Source of the DNA: Rhizobium sp. CG5
GTDB taxonomy: Bacteria; Pseudomonadota; Alphaproteobacteria; Rhizobiales; Rhizobiaceae
DNA length: 64,000 bases
Direction: 5' to 3'
Assembly (NCBI RefSeq): GCF_023701945.1
Contig: NZ_JABAEF010000001.1
Location: 620,001-684,000, forward strand
This document shows, piece by piece, positions 7,595 to 16,140 of the stretch (the first letter of the stretch is position 1; every line of letters starts with the position of its first letter). The position numbers and the translations under genes are program-made. A model generated the notes under the pieces. It had not been told where the DNA came from, did not search any database, and saw only the letters and a program-made list of their open reading frames with translations.

Positions 7595-9509
7595 AGCGGT
7601 CCTCCGCCCTCAGTACGGGCGCCATTTCCTGGCGTATGCCGCCCAGTCTCTGCTGCCGCTCAGAGGGTCTCCTCACCCTCGGCAGGGCACCAAGAACCAG
7701 GTGTTCGATATGCTTGGCATTCAGGCTGGCGGCCTCATACATTTCATCGGCCGAGCCTTGGGCGATGAAACGGTCAGGCAGCGTCATGCTGCGGATCGCG
7801 CAGCGGCCGTCGAGCATGCCCCGTTCGGCGAGATGGTGCAGCACCAGCGCGCCGAAACCACCGGTGGCACCCTCTTCGATCGTCACCAGCAATTGATGGC
7901 TGGAAAACAGCTTCTCGATCATTTGCGTGTCCAAGGGCTTGGCAAAGCGCGCATCGGCCACCGTTGTCGAGATGCCGTGTGCGGCAAGCGCCTGTCTGGC
8001 CGCAAGACATTGGGTCAGCCGCGTGCCCAAAGACAGCAGCGCCACCGTATCGCCTGTTTCGATCATCCGGCCCTTGCCAAGCGGCAGGACCATGCCGCGG
8101 GCGGGCATGGTGACGCCGGAGCCTTCGCCGCGCGGATAGCGAAAGGCGATCGGCCCGCTGTCATGGGCGGCGGCGGTGGCGACCATGTGCACCAGTTCGG
8201 CCTCGTCGCTCGCGGCCATCACGGTGAAGCCGGGCAGGTTGGCCAGATAGCCGATGTCGAAGGCGCCGGCATGGGTGGGGCCATCGGCACCGACCAGCCC
8301 GGCCCGGTCGATGGCGAAGCGCACCGGCAAGCCCTGCAGCGCCACGTCATGCACGATCTGGTCATAGGCGCGCTGCAGGAAGGTCGAGTAGATCGCGCAG
8401 AACGGTTTGAAGCCGCTGGCGGCGAGCCCTGCGGCAAAGGTGACCGCGTGCTGTTCGGCAATGCCGACATCGAAGGCGCGCCCAGGAAAAGCGCGGGAAA
8501 AAATATCGACGCCGGTGCCGGCGGCCATGGCCGCGGTGATCGCGACGATGCGCGGATCACGCTCGGCCTCGGCGACCAGCGCCGTGGCAAAGACCTTGGT
8601 GAAGCTCGGCGCCGCGGCGCGTGTCTTTTCCTGGATGCCGGTGGCGATATCGAACCGGGCGACGCCGTGATATTTGTCCTCTGCCCGTTCGGCATGCAGA
8701 TAGCCCGCACCCTTTCGGGTCACGGCATGCAGCAGCACCGGTCCGTCGCACTCGCGCCTGAGCCGCCTCAGCGTCTGCAAAAGACCTTTCAGATCATGCC
8801 CGTCGACCGGACCGTGATAGGCAAAGCCCATCTGTTCGAACAGGCTGATCGCCGGGCCGGCACCGGTACCGGCGGCAGCACAGGCCGGGTCGCGAACCGG
8901 TCCGGCAAGCCGTGCCAGATGGGAGGACAGCGCCCCTGTCGGCGGCGATATCGACATGGCATTGTCGTTGAGAATGACGAAGATGCGCCGGCCCAGGGCT
9001 CCGGCATTGTTGATGGCCTCGAAGGCCATGCCGGCCGACATCGCGCCATCGCCGATGACGCAGACCACATCGCCGACATCGGCGCCCAGATCGCGCGCCA
9101 CGGCAAAGCCGAGCCCGGCCGAGATCGAGGTGGAGGAATGGGCCGCGCCGAAGGCGTCATAGGCGCTTTCCTTGCGCCGCGTGAAGCCGGACGGACCACC
9201 TTTCTTGCGCAGGCTGCGCATCCTGTGGCGCCGCCCGGTCAGAACCTTGTGCGGATAACACTGGTGGCTGACATCCCAGATCAGCTTGTCATGCGGCGTA
9301 TCGAAAACCGCGTGGATGGCGATGGTGAGTTCAACGACACCGAGACTGGAGCCGAGATGGCCTCCCGTCTGGGACACGATGCTGAGCGTTTCCGCTCGCA
9401 ATTCGTCGGCCAGTTGCATCAGGTCGTCGTCATGCAGGCTGCGAAGGTCAGACGTATCCCGGATGCCATCAAGCATAGGGGTCGCGACTGACGATGTTAT
9501 CAAGCCCAT
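7593..9509 (-). CDS. dxs: 1-deoxy-D-xylulose-5-phosphate synthase
   Basis: This enzyme (638 residues) condenses pyruvate and glyceraldehyde-3-phosphate, the first step of the MEP pathway supplying IPP/DMAPP for carotenoids and the bacteriochlorophyll tail. The N-terminal [14 protein letters not shown] with [17 protein letters not shown], the thiamine diphosphate motif [20 protein letters not shown], and the transketolase C-terminal region FVCAIYSTF-type through FRYPRGEG are all recognisable. I chose ATG 9509 with GGGGAGGAAAC upstream rather than the GTG eight codons earlier. A PpsR box at 9646-9663 precedes it. As in other photosynthesis clusters this is probably a second, light/oxygen-regulated dxs copy. 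Confidence 0.95.
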   Translation of the reverse strand: MGLITSSVATPMLDGIRDTSDLRSLHDDDLMQLADELRAETLSIVSQTGGHLGSSLGVVELTIAIHAVFDTPHDKLIWDVSHQCYPHKVLTGRRHRMRSLRKKGGPSGFTRRKESAYDAFGAAHSSTSISAGLGFAVARDLGADVGDVVCVIGDGAMSAGMAFEAINNAGALGRRIFVILNDNAMSISPPTGALSSHLARLAGPVRDPACAAAGTGAGPAISLFEQMGFAYHGPVDGHDLKGLLQTLRRLRRECDGPVLLHAVTRKGAGYLHAERAEDKYHGVARFDIATGIQEKTRAAAPSFTKVFATALVAEAERDPRIVAITAAMAAGTGVDIFSRAFPGRAFDVGIAEQHAVTFAAGLAASGFKPFCAIYSTFLQRAYDQIVHDVALQGLPVRFAIDRAGLVGADGPTHAGAFDIGYLANLPGFTVMAASDEAELVHMVATAAAHDSGPIAFRYPRGEGSGVTMPARGMVLPLGKGRMIETGDTVALLSLGTRLTQCLAARQALAAHGISTTVADARFAKPLDTQMIEKLFSSHQLLVTIEEGATGGFGALVLHHLAERGMLDGRCAIRSMTLPDRFIAQGSADEMYEAASLNAKHIEHLVLGALPRVRRPSERQQRLGGIRQEMAPVLRAEDR

Positions 9510-9645
9510 TGCGTTTCCTCCCCGCACGAGCACTCATCCGCCGATCTCGGTCTCCGCGGCCCCGCCAGACTGGCTGGCAGGGCCATTTCAGAGACGTCTT
9601 GCGACAGGATTTCACTGGACATATCATTGAAGAAGTCGAGCGATA

Positions 9646-9663
9646 TGTAAACTTTTATTTACA
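9646..9663 (-). promoter_or_regulatory. PpsR/CrtJ box upstream of dxs
   Basis: TGTAAACTTTTATTTACA matches TGT-N12-ACA exactly, with an AT-rich interior. It lies 137 bases upstream of the dxs start and 60 bases downstream of the cytochrome gene. PpsR/CrtJ represses photosynthesis promoters at such sites under oxygen. The rest of 9510-9722 holds no other recognisable element. Confidence 0.75.
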
Positions 9664-9722
9664 CTTTTCGCCCGATTTCCTTGGTGCTGCCGATGCGGCG
9701 AGCCCTTTTTGGCGGGCGGCTG

Positions 9723-10109
9723 TCACGGCGTGCTGAACTGCTTGAGATAGGCGATCACGTCGCCAATCTCCTTGTCCGTCTTCAAGCCGGCAAAGGCCAT
9801 CTTGGTGCCTTTCACCAGCGCCTTGGGATTCGGGAGATAGGTTTTCAGCAGCGCTTCGTCCCAGACCTTGCCCGCGCCGAAGTCGACCATGGCGGCGGAA
9901 TATTTGAAGCCTTCGACAGTGCCGGGCTGGCGGCCGATAACGCCCTTCAGAGGCGGGCCGACCTTGGCCTTGTCGGTGTCCACGTTGTGGCAGGCCATAC
10001 ACTTGTTGAACACGAGTTTGCCGGCGGCGGCATCGCCTTCCTGAGCCAGGGTGATCGTTGGGGCCAGGATCATGGCCATGCTGCATGCGTATGCGAGAAC
10101 CTTCGACAT
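9723..10109 (-). CDS. cycA: Soluble cytochrome c2 (class I c-type cytochrome)
   Basis: This 128-residue precursor has a signal peptide ending near TITLAQ, the heme-binding CMACH motif early in the mature part, and a likely Met axial ligand in KGTKMAFAGLK. Size and motif layout (GKLVFNKCMACHNVD, GPPLKGVIGR, YLKQF at the C-terminus) are those of cytochrome c2/c550. In the periplasm it would shuttle electrons from the bc1 complex to the photo-oxidised reaction centre, directly or through PufC, and to oxidases. It lies between dxs and the divergent tspO. No PpsR box was found in the 163-base divergent interval. Confidence 0.88.
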   Translation of the reverse strand: MSKVLAYACSMAMILAPTITLAQEGDAAAGKLVFNKCMACHNVDTDKAKVGPPLKGVIGRQPGTVEGFKYSAAMVDFGAGKVWDEALLKTYLPNPKALVKGTKMAFAGLKTDKEIGDVIAYLKQFSTP

Positions 10110-10254
10110 GTGTTACCTCCCGTAACGAAACTGCTCTTGAAACATAGGGTAAATTAGCAAGGTGGCAAGCATCGGACGGGCCTCCTGAAACGCCGATGCG
10201 GGAAATGCAACGTTGCGCAATGGCAGTGGATGTGTAGTCTCAAGACACAGTCCC

Positions 10255-10986
10255 CTACCATTGGAGCAGGCCATGGCTGCCATCGCTATCATTGCCATTG
10301 TCTTTATCGCCGCCTCCAGCGGCGCGGTGTTCAAGCCGGGTGAATGGTACGAAACCTTGCGCAAGCCATCGTGGACGCCGCCCAAATGGGCCTTTCCGGT
10401 GGTCTGGTCGCTGCTTTACGTCGGCATCGCCTATGCCGGCTGGAGCGTCTGGACAGTGGCCGGCTGGTCCCTGCCGCTGGTTTTCTGGAGCCTGCAGATC
10501 GTTTTCAACGCGGCCTGGTCGTGGCTGTTCTTCGGTCTTCGCCGCATGGACCTGGCGCTCGGCGACATCGCCGCCCTGTGGATCTCGATCCTTTGCTTCA
10601 TCGTCTCGGCCTGGCCGGTCTCGCCGATCGCGGCCTTGATTTTCGTGCCTTACCTCGCCTGGGTCAGCACGGCCGGCTTTCTCAACTACACCGTCCTGCG
10701 GCTCAATACGAAGCCCGCGGATGGGGCCGCGTAGCAGCATATCGACCCCGTGGGCGACCAGCGAACCGGCAAGCAGAAGCAGGATGAAGAGCCCTTGGTC
10801 GCCACGCAACGCCAGCCCGACGGCGACGAGCAGGCAGGTGCCCGAACAGGCATTGGCACAGAGCCCGCGAAAACGGCGCAACGGGTCGCTGGACAACAGC
10901 GACAGCGCCAGCGTCTCCGCCCACAGGATGGCAACGGCAATGGCGCTGATCCAGCCCGAGTTCAGCATGTCGAGCAGCAGGTTCAT
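10255..10986 (-). CDS. Putative small membrane protein translationally coupled to bchP; ORF continues antisense through tspO
   Basis: ATG 10986 overlaps the bchP stop (ATGA at 10983-10986). The first ~94 residues have three hydrophobic segments (starting MNLLLDMLNSGWISAIAVAI, then CLLVAVGLALR and GLFILLLLAGSLVAHGVDML) and read like a real membrane protein filling the bchP-tspO gap. From about 10704 the frame enters antisense tspO, and the remaining ~150 residues become uniformly hydrophilic, as expected for a complement shadow of a membrane gene. Either the real product is short and a frameshift hides its stop, or an unusually long antisense overlap exists. The other minus frames stop at 10703 and 10686, exactly where a short product would end. 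No family recognised. Confidence 0.4.
   Translation of the reverse strand: MNLLLDMLNSGWISAIAVAILWAETLALSLLSSDPLRRFRGLCANACSGTCLLVAVGLALRGDQGLFILLLLAGSLVAHGVDMLLRGPIRGLRIEPQDGVVEKAGRADPGEVRHENQGRDRRDRPGRDDEAKDRDPQGGDVAERQVHAAKTEEQPRPGRVENDLQAPENQRQGPAGHCPDAPAGIGDADVKQRPDHRKGPFGRRPRWLAQGFVPFTRLEHRAAGGGDKDNGNDSDGSHGLLQW
10273..10734 (+). CDS. tspO: Tryptophan-rich sensory protein TspO
   Basis: This 153-residue five-helix membrane protein of the TspO/MBR family is rich in Trp (WSLLYVGIAYAGWSVW and FNAAWSWLFFGLRR). The WTPPKWAFPVVW and NAAWSW motifs are diagnostic. In Rhodobacter sphaeroides TspO sits in the outer membrane and modulates photosynthesis gene expression through tetrapyrrole handling. 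The start is ATG 10273, with GGAGCAGG upstream. The gene is divergent from the cytochrome gene and convergent with bchP. A minus-strand ORF coupled to bchP runs antisense through its full length. Confidence 0.92.
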   Translation: MAAIAIIAIVFIAASSGAVFKPGEWYETLRKPSWTPPKWAFPVVWSLLYVGIAYAGWSVWTVAGWSLPLVFWSLQIVFNAAWSWLFFGLRRMDLALGDIAALWISILCFIVSAWPVSPIAALIFVPYLAWVSTAGFLNYTVLRLNTKPADGAA

Positions 10987-12233
10987 TTCTGCCTCACTGG
11001 GAGGCCGAACAATTGACCGAGATCCTTGAAGAAGATCTTCACATGGGCGAAGGGGTCGCGCCGCACCAGTTTCTTGTTGAGATAGGATTCCCAGGTCAGC
11101 CGCTGCACATCCGGGTCGGCACACATGGCCACGAATTTCTCGCGCAGCCGGTCGTTGCGATACCAGACGGCCTGCATGATGCCGAGGATGAGGAACACCC
11201 GGCCATGGGCGCGCATGAATGTGCGGCGCGCCTGCTTCAGCGCGGACGCCTTGCCGGTTGAGAGACAGGCATCCACGGCATCGGCGCACAACTGGCCGCA
11301 CAACATGGCATAATGGATGCCTTCGCCCGACGAGGGGGCAACGGTTCCGGCCGCGTCGCCGGCCAGCAGGATGTTGCGGCCATTGTCCCAGCGGCGCATC
11401 GGCTTCAGAGGCAGCGGCGCACCTTCGCGTCGCACAGTTCGACAGTTGGCGAGACCGGCGGCACGGCGCAGGTCCGTAGTGGCCTGGCGCAGGTTATGGC
11501 CCTTGACCGCCGAGCCGCAGCCAACCGAGGTGTGCGGCCCGTGGGGAAAGACCCATCCGTAGAAATCCGGAGAGATGCGCCCGTCATAGATCACGTCGCA
11601 GCGATCGGCCAGGAAGTCCTGGGGGGCACTGTCTTCGGGACTCTCGATGATCTCGTGATAGGCAAAGACATAGGGCGGACGGCTGCTGGCCGGAAACATC
11701 AGGCGCCGCACGGTGGAATTGGCACCATCGGCGCCAATCAGCATGCGGGCGCTGATCGCCACGGTCGGTGGGCATGTGGTGCCGTCGGTGGCAACGGACA
11801 GCCGCAGCGTCCCGTTGCTGCAGTCATCGATCGCTTCCAACCGGCCGGTCAGCCGATGGGCGCCGGCCTGCTCGGCCCGCTGCCGCAGATAGGGATCGAA
11901 ACCGGCCCGGTCCACCATGCCGACAAAGCCGATATCGCCGATCTGCATCTCGACCTGCCGCCCCGAAGGGGCGATCATGCGGGCGCCATGGGCGCGGGCG
12001 ACGACCAGATGGTCCGGAATGGCAAAATCCTTCAGCGTCTTGGACGGGATGGCGCCGCCACAGGGCTTGATGCGGTTGCCCGGATCGACCAGCAGGACGG
12101 AGCGGCCGGCCGCCACGAGGCGCTCGGCCGCAATGGCGCCGCACGGCCCCCCACCGACGACAGCGACATCAAACAGCATGGGCCAGCTGGGGTCCGGCCG
12201 GTGCGGGTCGCGCTCGAGATGGGTCGCGGTCAT
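10983..12233 (-). CDS. bchP: Geranylgeranyl (bacterio)chlorophyll reductase
   Basis: This 416-residue flavoprotein reduces the geranylgeranyl tail of bacteriochlorophyll to phytyl, using NADPH. The N-terminal FAD-binding motif is DVAVVGGGPCGAIAAERL, followed by RIKPCGGAIPSKTLKDF, which is diagnostic of the geranylgeranyl reductase family. A C-terminal GDAAGTVAPSSGEGIHYAM flavin motif is also present. The ATG at 12233 was chosen because it follows the upstream stop (12238-12240) by four bases. A longer reading overlaps that gene with arginine-rich sequence. It is the last clear member of the bchG - PucC-family gene - bchP operon. Confidence 0.93.
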   Translation of the reverse strand: MTATHLERDPHRPDPSWPMLFDVAVVGGGPCGAIAAERLVAAGRSVLLVDPGNRIKPCGGAIPSKTLKDFAIPDHLVVARAHGARMIAPSGRQVEMQIGDIGFVGMVDRAGFDPYLRQRAEQAGAHRLTGRLEAIDDCSNGTLRLSVATDGTTCPPTVAISARMLIGADGANSTVRRLMFPASSRPPYVFAYHEIIESPEDSAPQDFLADRCDVIYDGRISPDFYGWVFPHGPHTSVGCGSAVKGHNLRQATTDLRRAAGLANCRTVRREGAPLPLKPMRRWDNGRNILLAGDAAGTVAPSSGEGIHYAMLCGQLCADAVDACLSTGKASALKQARRTFMRAHGRVFLILGIMQAVWYRNDRLREKFVAMCADPDVQRLTWESYLNKKLVRRDPFAHVKIFFKDLGQLFGLPVRQK

Positions 12234-12237
12234 CGTG

Positions 12238-13608
12238 TCACTCCGCCGGTTGCGCCAAGGGGTAAGAGGGGTCAGGCGCCGCAGCCATGGCCGTCTGGCC
12301 GCCAATGCCGACGGCAACGACGGTCGAGACGAGAAACAACGACGCTTCCAGCGCGAAGACCAGGGCGAAGGCGCTGCTATCGGCTGACGTCAAAAGGCGG
12401 CCGAGATCAAGCGCGATGCTGCCGGTAAGGCCGCCGAGACCAAAGGAGATCGCCTGCGCCGCACCCCAGACCCCCATGCGCATGCCGGCATTGCCGGTCC
12501 CCTCTCGGCTTGCCAGCGCCATCATCGTGCCGATGGCGGCCACCGCAAACATGCCGTTCATGAAACCGAGCAGGAAGACATTGGGCGCAAGCGGCCAGGA
12601 GGGCGCTAACGTGGCGGCCAGGCTGAGCAGGGCGAGCGAGACCGCGGAGCCGAGGCAGCCGATGATGATGAAAAGTTTCGGCAGGTTCGGCAGCCGGCGA
12701 CCAAAGGCAAATCCGCCAAGTCCGACCACGGCCATGCCGGCGAATATGCCCGCATGCTGCACGCCGGACAGCTTCGTGGACTGGCCCGGTGTCATGCCGA
12801 ACAGCAGCCCGGCAAAGGGTTCGAGAATGAGGTCCTGGGTGGAAAAGGCCAGCATCGACAGAAAGATGAACACGGTAAAAAGCCGGGCCTCCCGGTCGCG
12901 CCAGACCTGCCGCAGGCTGTCGCGGAAGTTTTCCACGGGCCCTGAGCGATCCCGCAACGGCATGATCGCCGGCTTCTTCTCAAGGCCGGAGACGGCAAGC
13001 CAGGCGACGACAAAGGCGACGAGGCCGGTCGCTGCGGTCACCAGCACGAGTTGGCGGTGCGAATAGGGATCGAGCGCAATGCCGGTGATGATCGAGGTGA
13101 CGATGATGCCGAAAATCATCAACATCCAGGTGACGGTGGCAGCGGTGGCCCGGTGTTCCGGCGCCGCGCGGGTGGCGAGAAGGGCGAGCAGCGAGGTGCC
13201 GCTGGCGCCGATGCCCATGCCGATCAGCAGATAGGCGGTAAAGGCCACCACCAGTCCCAGCGCAGGGCGATCGGCAAACAGCAAGGTGCTGGCCGCGGCG
13301 AGCGTGCCGGCCAGCGCCAGGACTGCAAGCCCCGCCAGGATCCAGGTGGTGCGCGAGCCGCCGATGTCGGAGCGATGCCCCCAGAGCGGCCTTGTGATCT
13401 GGACACCGTAGTGGAGCCCGACCAGCAGGCCGGGAATGACGGCAGCGAGGCCCAGCTCGACGATCATGACGCGGTTCAGCGTGGAATTGGTGAGGACGAC
13501 GATCGCTCCCAGCGCCGCCTGGACGAGGCCGAGCCGGACGATGTCCAGCCAACCGAGCCCGGAGCGCTGGCCTGCAGGATCAAATGTGCTCGCGGCGCGG
13601 GTCGTCAT
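12238..13608 (-). CDS. PucC-family MFS protein (bch2-type, BCD family transporter)
   Basis: This 456-residue major-facilitator-like membrane protein with about twelve spans belongs to the PucC/LhaA/Bch2 group. The family signature RVMIVELGLAAVIPGLLVGL following LTNSTLN is visible near the N-terminus, and RPLWGHRSD supplies the conserved inter-helix loop. Its position between bchG and bchP is typical of the bch2 (ORF428-like) member. Members are thought to deliver bacteriochlorophyll to, or assist assembly of, antenna complexes. It is related to lhaA at 26097-27536 in this same window. It starts 12 bases after bchG ends. Confidence 0.88.
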   Translation of the reverse strand: MTTRAASTFDPAGQRSGLGWLDIVRLGLVQAALGAIVVLTNSTLNRVMIVELGLAAVIPGLLVGLHYGVQITRPLWGHRSDIGGSRTTWILAGLAVLALAGTLAAASTLLFADRPALGLVVAFTAYLLIGMGIGASGTSLLALLATRAAPEHRATAATVTWMLMIFGIIVTSIITGIALDPYSHRQLVLVTAATGLVAFVVAWLAVSGLEKKPAIMPLRDRSGPVENFRDSLRQVWRDREARLFTVFIFLSMLAFSTQDLILEPFAGLLFGMTPGQSTKLSGVQHAGIFAGMAVVGLGGFAFGRRLPNLPKLFIIIGCLGSAVSLALLSLAATLAPSWPLAPNVFLLGFMNGMFAVAAIGTMMALASREGTGNAGMRMGVWGAAQAISFGLGGLTGSIALDLGRLLTSADSSAFALVFALEASLFLVSTVVAVGIGGQTAMAAAPDPSYPLAQPAE

Positions 13609-13620
13609 GGCACGGTTCCT

Positions 13621-14541
13621 TCAGGCGGGGAGGGACGCGAGGGCGAGATGGCGCAAGCCGAAGGCGACCACCATCATGCCGCTGACATAGAGGCCGACGC
13701 CCACGGAGGAATACCAGACCGCCCGGCCGACGGGATCGCGCAGGAAGCGGCCCATGCAGGCGAGCTGGATTGCGACAAGCGCAGCAACGGCCAGTGCATG
13801 ATAGGGCAGGGCCCAAAACAGGAGCAGTGCAGCCACGCAAACCTGTGGTGCGGCCATCACCACGCAGGCGATCATCGCGGCCGCCTTTGGCCCGTGCAGC
13901 ACCGGCAGGGTCGCGATCCCCATCTCGCGGTCACCGCGGATCGCCTTGAAATCATTGAGTGTCAGGATGCCGTGGGCGCCTACGCCATAAAGCAGGGAGA
14001 CCGCGAGCACAGGCAGGCTGGGCGCCAGTCCGGTCATCGCCGTTGCCGCGGTGATCCAGGGCAGGGTCTCGTAGCTCAGGCCGACCACGCCATTGCCGAT
14101 CCAGCCATTCTGCTTGAAGCGCGCCGGTGGCGCGCTATAGGCCCAGGCAAAAACCAGGCCGGCCAGGGCGGCAAGGAAGACGAAGGGCCCGAGCAAGGCG
14201 GCGATCAGCGCTGACAGCGCCGACATCACGATGGCGATATAAAGGCCCCAACGACCCGGCATGCGGCCCGACGGTATGACCCGGTGTGGCTCGTTGATCG
14301 CATCGACATGGCGGTCGAACCAGTCGTTGACGGCCTGGCTGGTGCCGCACAGCAGCGGGCCGGCCAGCACGATGCCGGCAACCGCTGCCACGGCCGCAGA
14401 CCCAAAGCCCTGGCCCGACGAGACGGCCCCACACGCATAGGCCCACATCGGCGGAAACCAGGTGATCGGCTTCAGCAGGGCAAGGACCGCCGAAGGGCTC
14501 GGCCAGTCGCTGCGATGGTTCTGGGTGCGGGTGATGTCCAT
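13621..14541 (-). CDS. bchG: Bacteriochlorophyll a synthase (prenyltransferase)
   Basis: This 306-residue UbiA-superfamily membrane prenyltransferase esterifies bacteriochlorophyllide a with geranylgeranyl diphosphate. The diphosphate/Mg-binding motif QAVNDWFDRHVDAINEPHR (N-D-x-x-D-x-x-x-D) and the following VIPSGRMPGRWGLY are characteristic of ChlG/BchG. A second acidic motif is in LTLNDFKAIRGDREMGI. It is the first gene of a three-gene operon with the PucC-family gene and bchP. A perfect PpsR box lies 30 bases upstream of its start. Confidence 0.94.
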   Translation of the reverse strand: MDITRTQNHRSDWPSPSAVLALLKPITWFPPMWAYACGAVSSGQGFGSAAVAAVAGIVLAGPLLCGTSQAVNDWFDRHVDAINEPHRVIPSGRMPGRWGLYIAIVMSALSALIAALLGPFVFLAALAGLVFAWAYSAPPARFKQNGWIGNGVVGLSYETLPWITAATAMTGLAPSLPVLAVSLLYGVGAHGILTLNDFKAIRGDREMGIATLPVLHGPKAAAMIACVVMAAPQVCVAALLLFWALPYHALAVAALVAIQLACMGRFLRDPVGRAVWYSSVGVGLYVSGMMVVAFGLRHLALASLPA

Positions 14542-14570
14542 GCCCGGATGCTATGCCCGGCGCCCGAAAG

Positions 14571-14588
14571 TGTCAACAATAATTGACA
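14571..14588 (-). promoter_or_regulatory. PpsR/CrtJ box upstream of bchG
   Basis: TGTCAACAATAATTGACA is an exact TGT-N12-ACA match. A weaker half site (TCA-N12-ACA) follows at 14590-14607. The pair lies between ppsR (ending 14686) and bchG (starting 14541), so the repressor's own gene is immediately upstream of a promoter it is expected to control. Confidence 0.78.
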
Positions 14589-14685
14589 CTCATCGGATTG
14601 ATTGACACTCGTCGTCTGACAGAACGTGCATCTGCGATCCGCCGGAGCGGAGGTCGCAGGGCAAGACTATGGTTGATGCAGCAGG

Positions 14686-16140
14686 TCAGTTCGACGGGCG
14701 ATAGTCTTCCAGGCCGTGCCGGCGCAGCTTGATATACAGGCTCTGGCGCGACAGGCCGAGAATCTCGGCGGCAGACGCCCTGTTGTTGTTGGTCTGGTCC
14801 AGCGCGGCCTCGATGCAGATCTTTTCGATCACATCGAGCGATTCGCGCATCAGTTCCTTGAGCGGAACCTTGCCGACGAGATTGGCGAAGCCTTCCGCCT
14901 GGTCCGGTACGCCGGGGGAGGGGATGGCGGGGCGTTCGCGTTCGGGGCTCGCCGGCTGGGCGACGACGACAAGCCGCGTCTGCGCCGTCTCGGGATTGCG
15001 GCGCGCAGAAATCATTACCGGGCGGTCGCCGGCCAGATTGTCGGTCAGGGTCGAGGAAAAGCCGCGGACCGTCTGTTCTTCGGCTAGCCGCGAATAGAGA
15101 ACGTGAATGTCGAGCGGCGACTTGGCGAACCAGGTCGCAATGTTCCGCCCGGTCACCTGCGCCAGCGACGGTGCATGGACGAGATCGAGGAACAGCGTGT
15201 TGGCGGCGGTAATCTGACCCTGGGCATTGGTCTGCAAGGCCGCTTCGGGAAAGTCCGCGAGATCGACGACGTGTTCGCTCGGCCTGTCGACCTGCTGGCG
15301 CCGGGTTTCCTGCAGATCCGCGCTTGGCCAGGCCGATACGATGAGGTTGGTGATGCCGTTCTCCCGGTATGATCGCAGGTTGAGCGACAGGGAATCGCCC
15401 TTCACGGTCTTCAGGGTCTCGAGTTGCACCGCGCCGGGGCTGTGACGCGCCTCGCCGACCGCATCACTGAGCAGATCGCGATCCTGCTTTCGAAACAGGT
15501 CGCGGAAGGGCTTGCCAACGATGCTGGCGGCCCCCGCGCCGAGCAGGTTCAGCGCGGCGGCATTGGCATCCAGCACCGTCTTTCGCTCGCCGTCCACCAT
15601 CAGGTGGGCAATCGTCGAGATGCGGAAGGCCGTCCGGTAGCGGGCCTCGGCCTCCTGCAATTCGCGGTAATCAGCCTCCAGTTCCAGCTGCGTCGCGACC
15701 AAGCGCTGTTGGCCCAGCATCTGCTGGCGCAAATCGCGGCCCACCACGAGCGTGTAAGGGAAATCCTGCGATGAATAGGCCGAATACAGAACCGGCAGGT
15801 CGGGCTTTCCCGCGCAGGCGTGGTTGATCTGATAGCCGCGCGAATGCCGCACCATGTCTTGGCTGGACAGCATCGAATCGACCTTCGGCACGGATTCGAT
15901 GGTCACGACATCCTGCAGGCGTTTGCCTACAGCCTTGTCGAGGCCGTAAGCGCCGATATCGGGGTCAGACCAGTGGACGCTGGCAATCTTGTTGTTGCGA
16001 TCGACAAGAATGACGATATCGGCGCCGAGGCCGACAATGGCGCCGATGCCGCTGGCATCCATCGATTTCAACAGGCTGGCCGCGACCTCGATGCCGTGAG
16101 CGGCTTTCTTGCCGTTAACGGGATTCATGGAGTGAGCCAA
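14686..16140 (-). CDS. ppsR: Photosynthesis gene repressor PpsR/CrtJ
   Basis: This 484-residue regulator has an N-terminal domain, PAS domains (one clear at RYRTAFRISTIAHLMVDGER, another after DLADFPEAALQTNAQG), a coiled-coil-like linker (QLELEADYRELQEAEARYR) and a C-terminal Fis-type helix-turn-helix (NNNRASAAEILGLSRQSLYI). A Cys in IEKICIEAALDQTNNN just before the HTH corresponds to the redox-active cysteine described for CrtJ/PpsR. Only one other Cys (in NHACAGK) was seen. It represses bch, crt and puc-type genes under oxygen at TGT-N12-ACA sites, many of which occur here. It overlaps the ppaA stop by 16 bases. Confidence 0.94.
   Translation of the reverse strand: MAHSMNPVNGKKAAHGIEVAASLLKSMDASGIGAIVGLGADIVILVDRNNKIASVHWSDPDIGAYGLDKAVGKRLQDVVTIESVPKVDSMLSSQDMVRHSRGYQINHACAGKPDLPVLYSAYSSQDFPYTLVVGRDLRQQMLGQQRLVATQLELEADYRELQEAEARYRTAFRISTIAHLMVDGERKTVLDANAAALNLLGAGAASIVGKPFRDLFRKQDRDLLSDAVGEARHSPGAVQLETLKTVKGDSLSLNLRSYRENGITNLIVSAWPSADLQETRRQQVDRPSEHVVDLADFPEAALQTNAQGQITAANTLFLDLVHAPSLAQVTGRNIATWFAKSPLDIHVLYSRLAEEQTVRGFSSTLTDNLAGDRPVMISARRNPETAQTRLVVVAQPASPERERPAIPSPGVPDQAEGFANLVGKVPLKELMRESLDVIEKICIEAALDQTNNNRASAAEILGLSRQSLYIKLRRHGLEDYRPSN

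Noticed and set aside
7560-9491. Long plus-strand open frame opposite dxs
   Set aside because: It is the antisense shadow of a clear dxs. Its composition is Arg/Gly/Asp/His-rich with no domain, as expected in high-GC DNA.
10223-10250. Inverted repeat TGTGTAGTCTCAAGACACA upstream of tspO as a PpsR box
   Set aside because: TGT to ACA spacing is 11 or 13 rather than 12 in every reading and the core is not AT-rich, so it does not meet the box definition.
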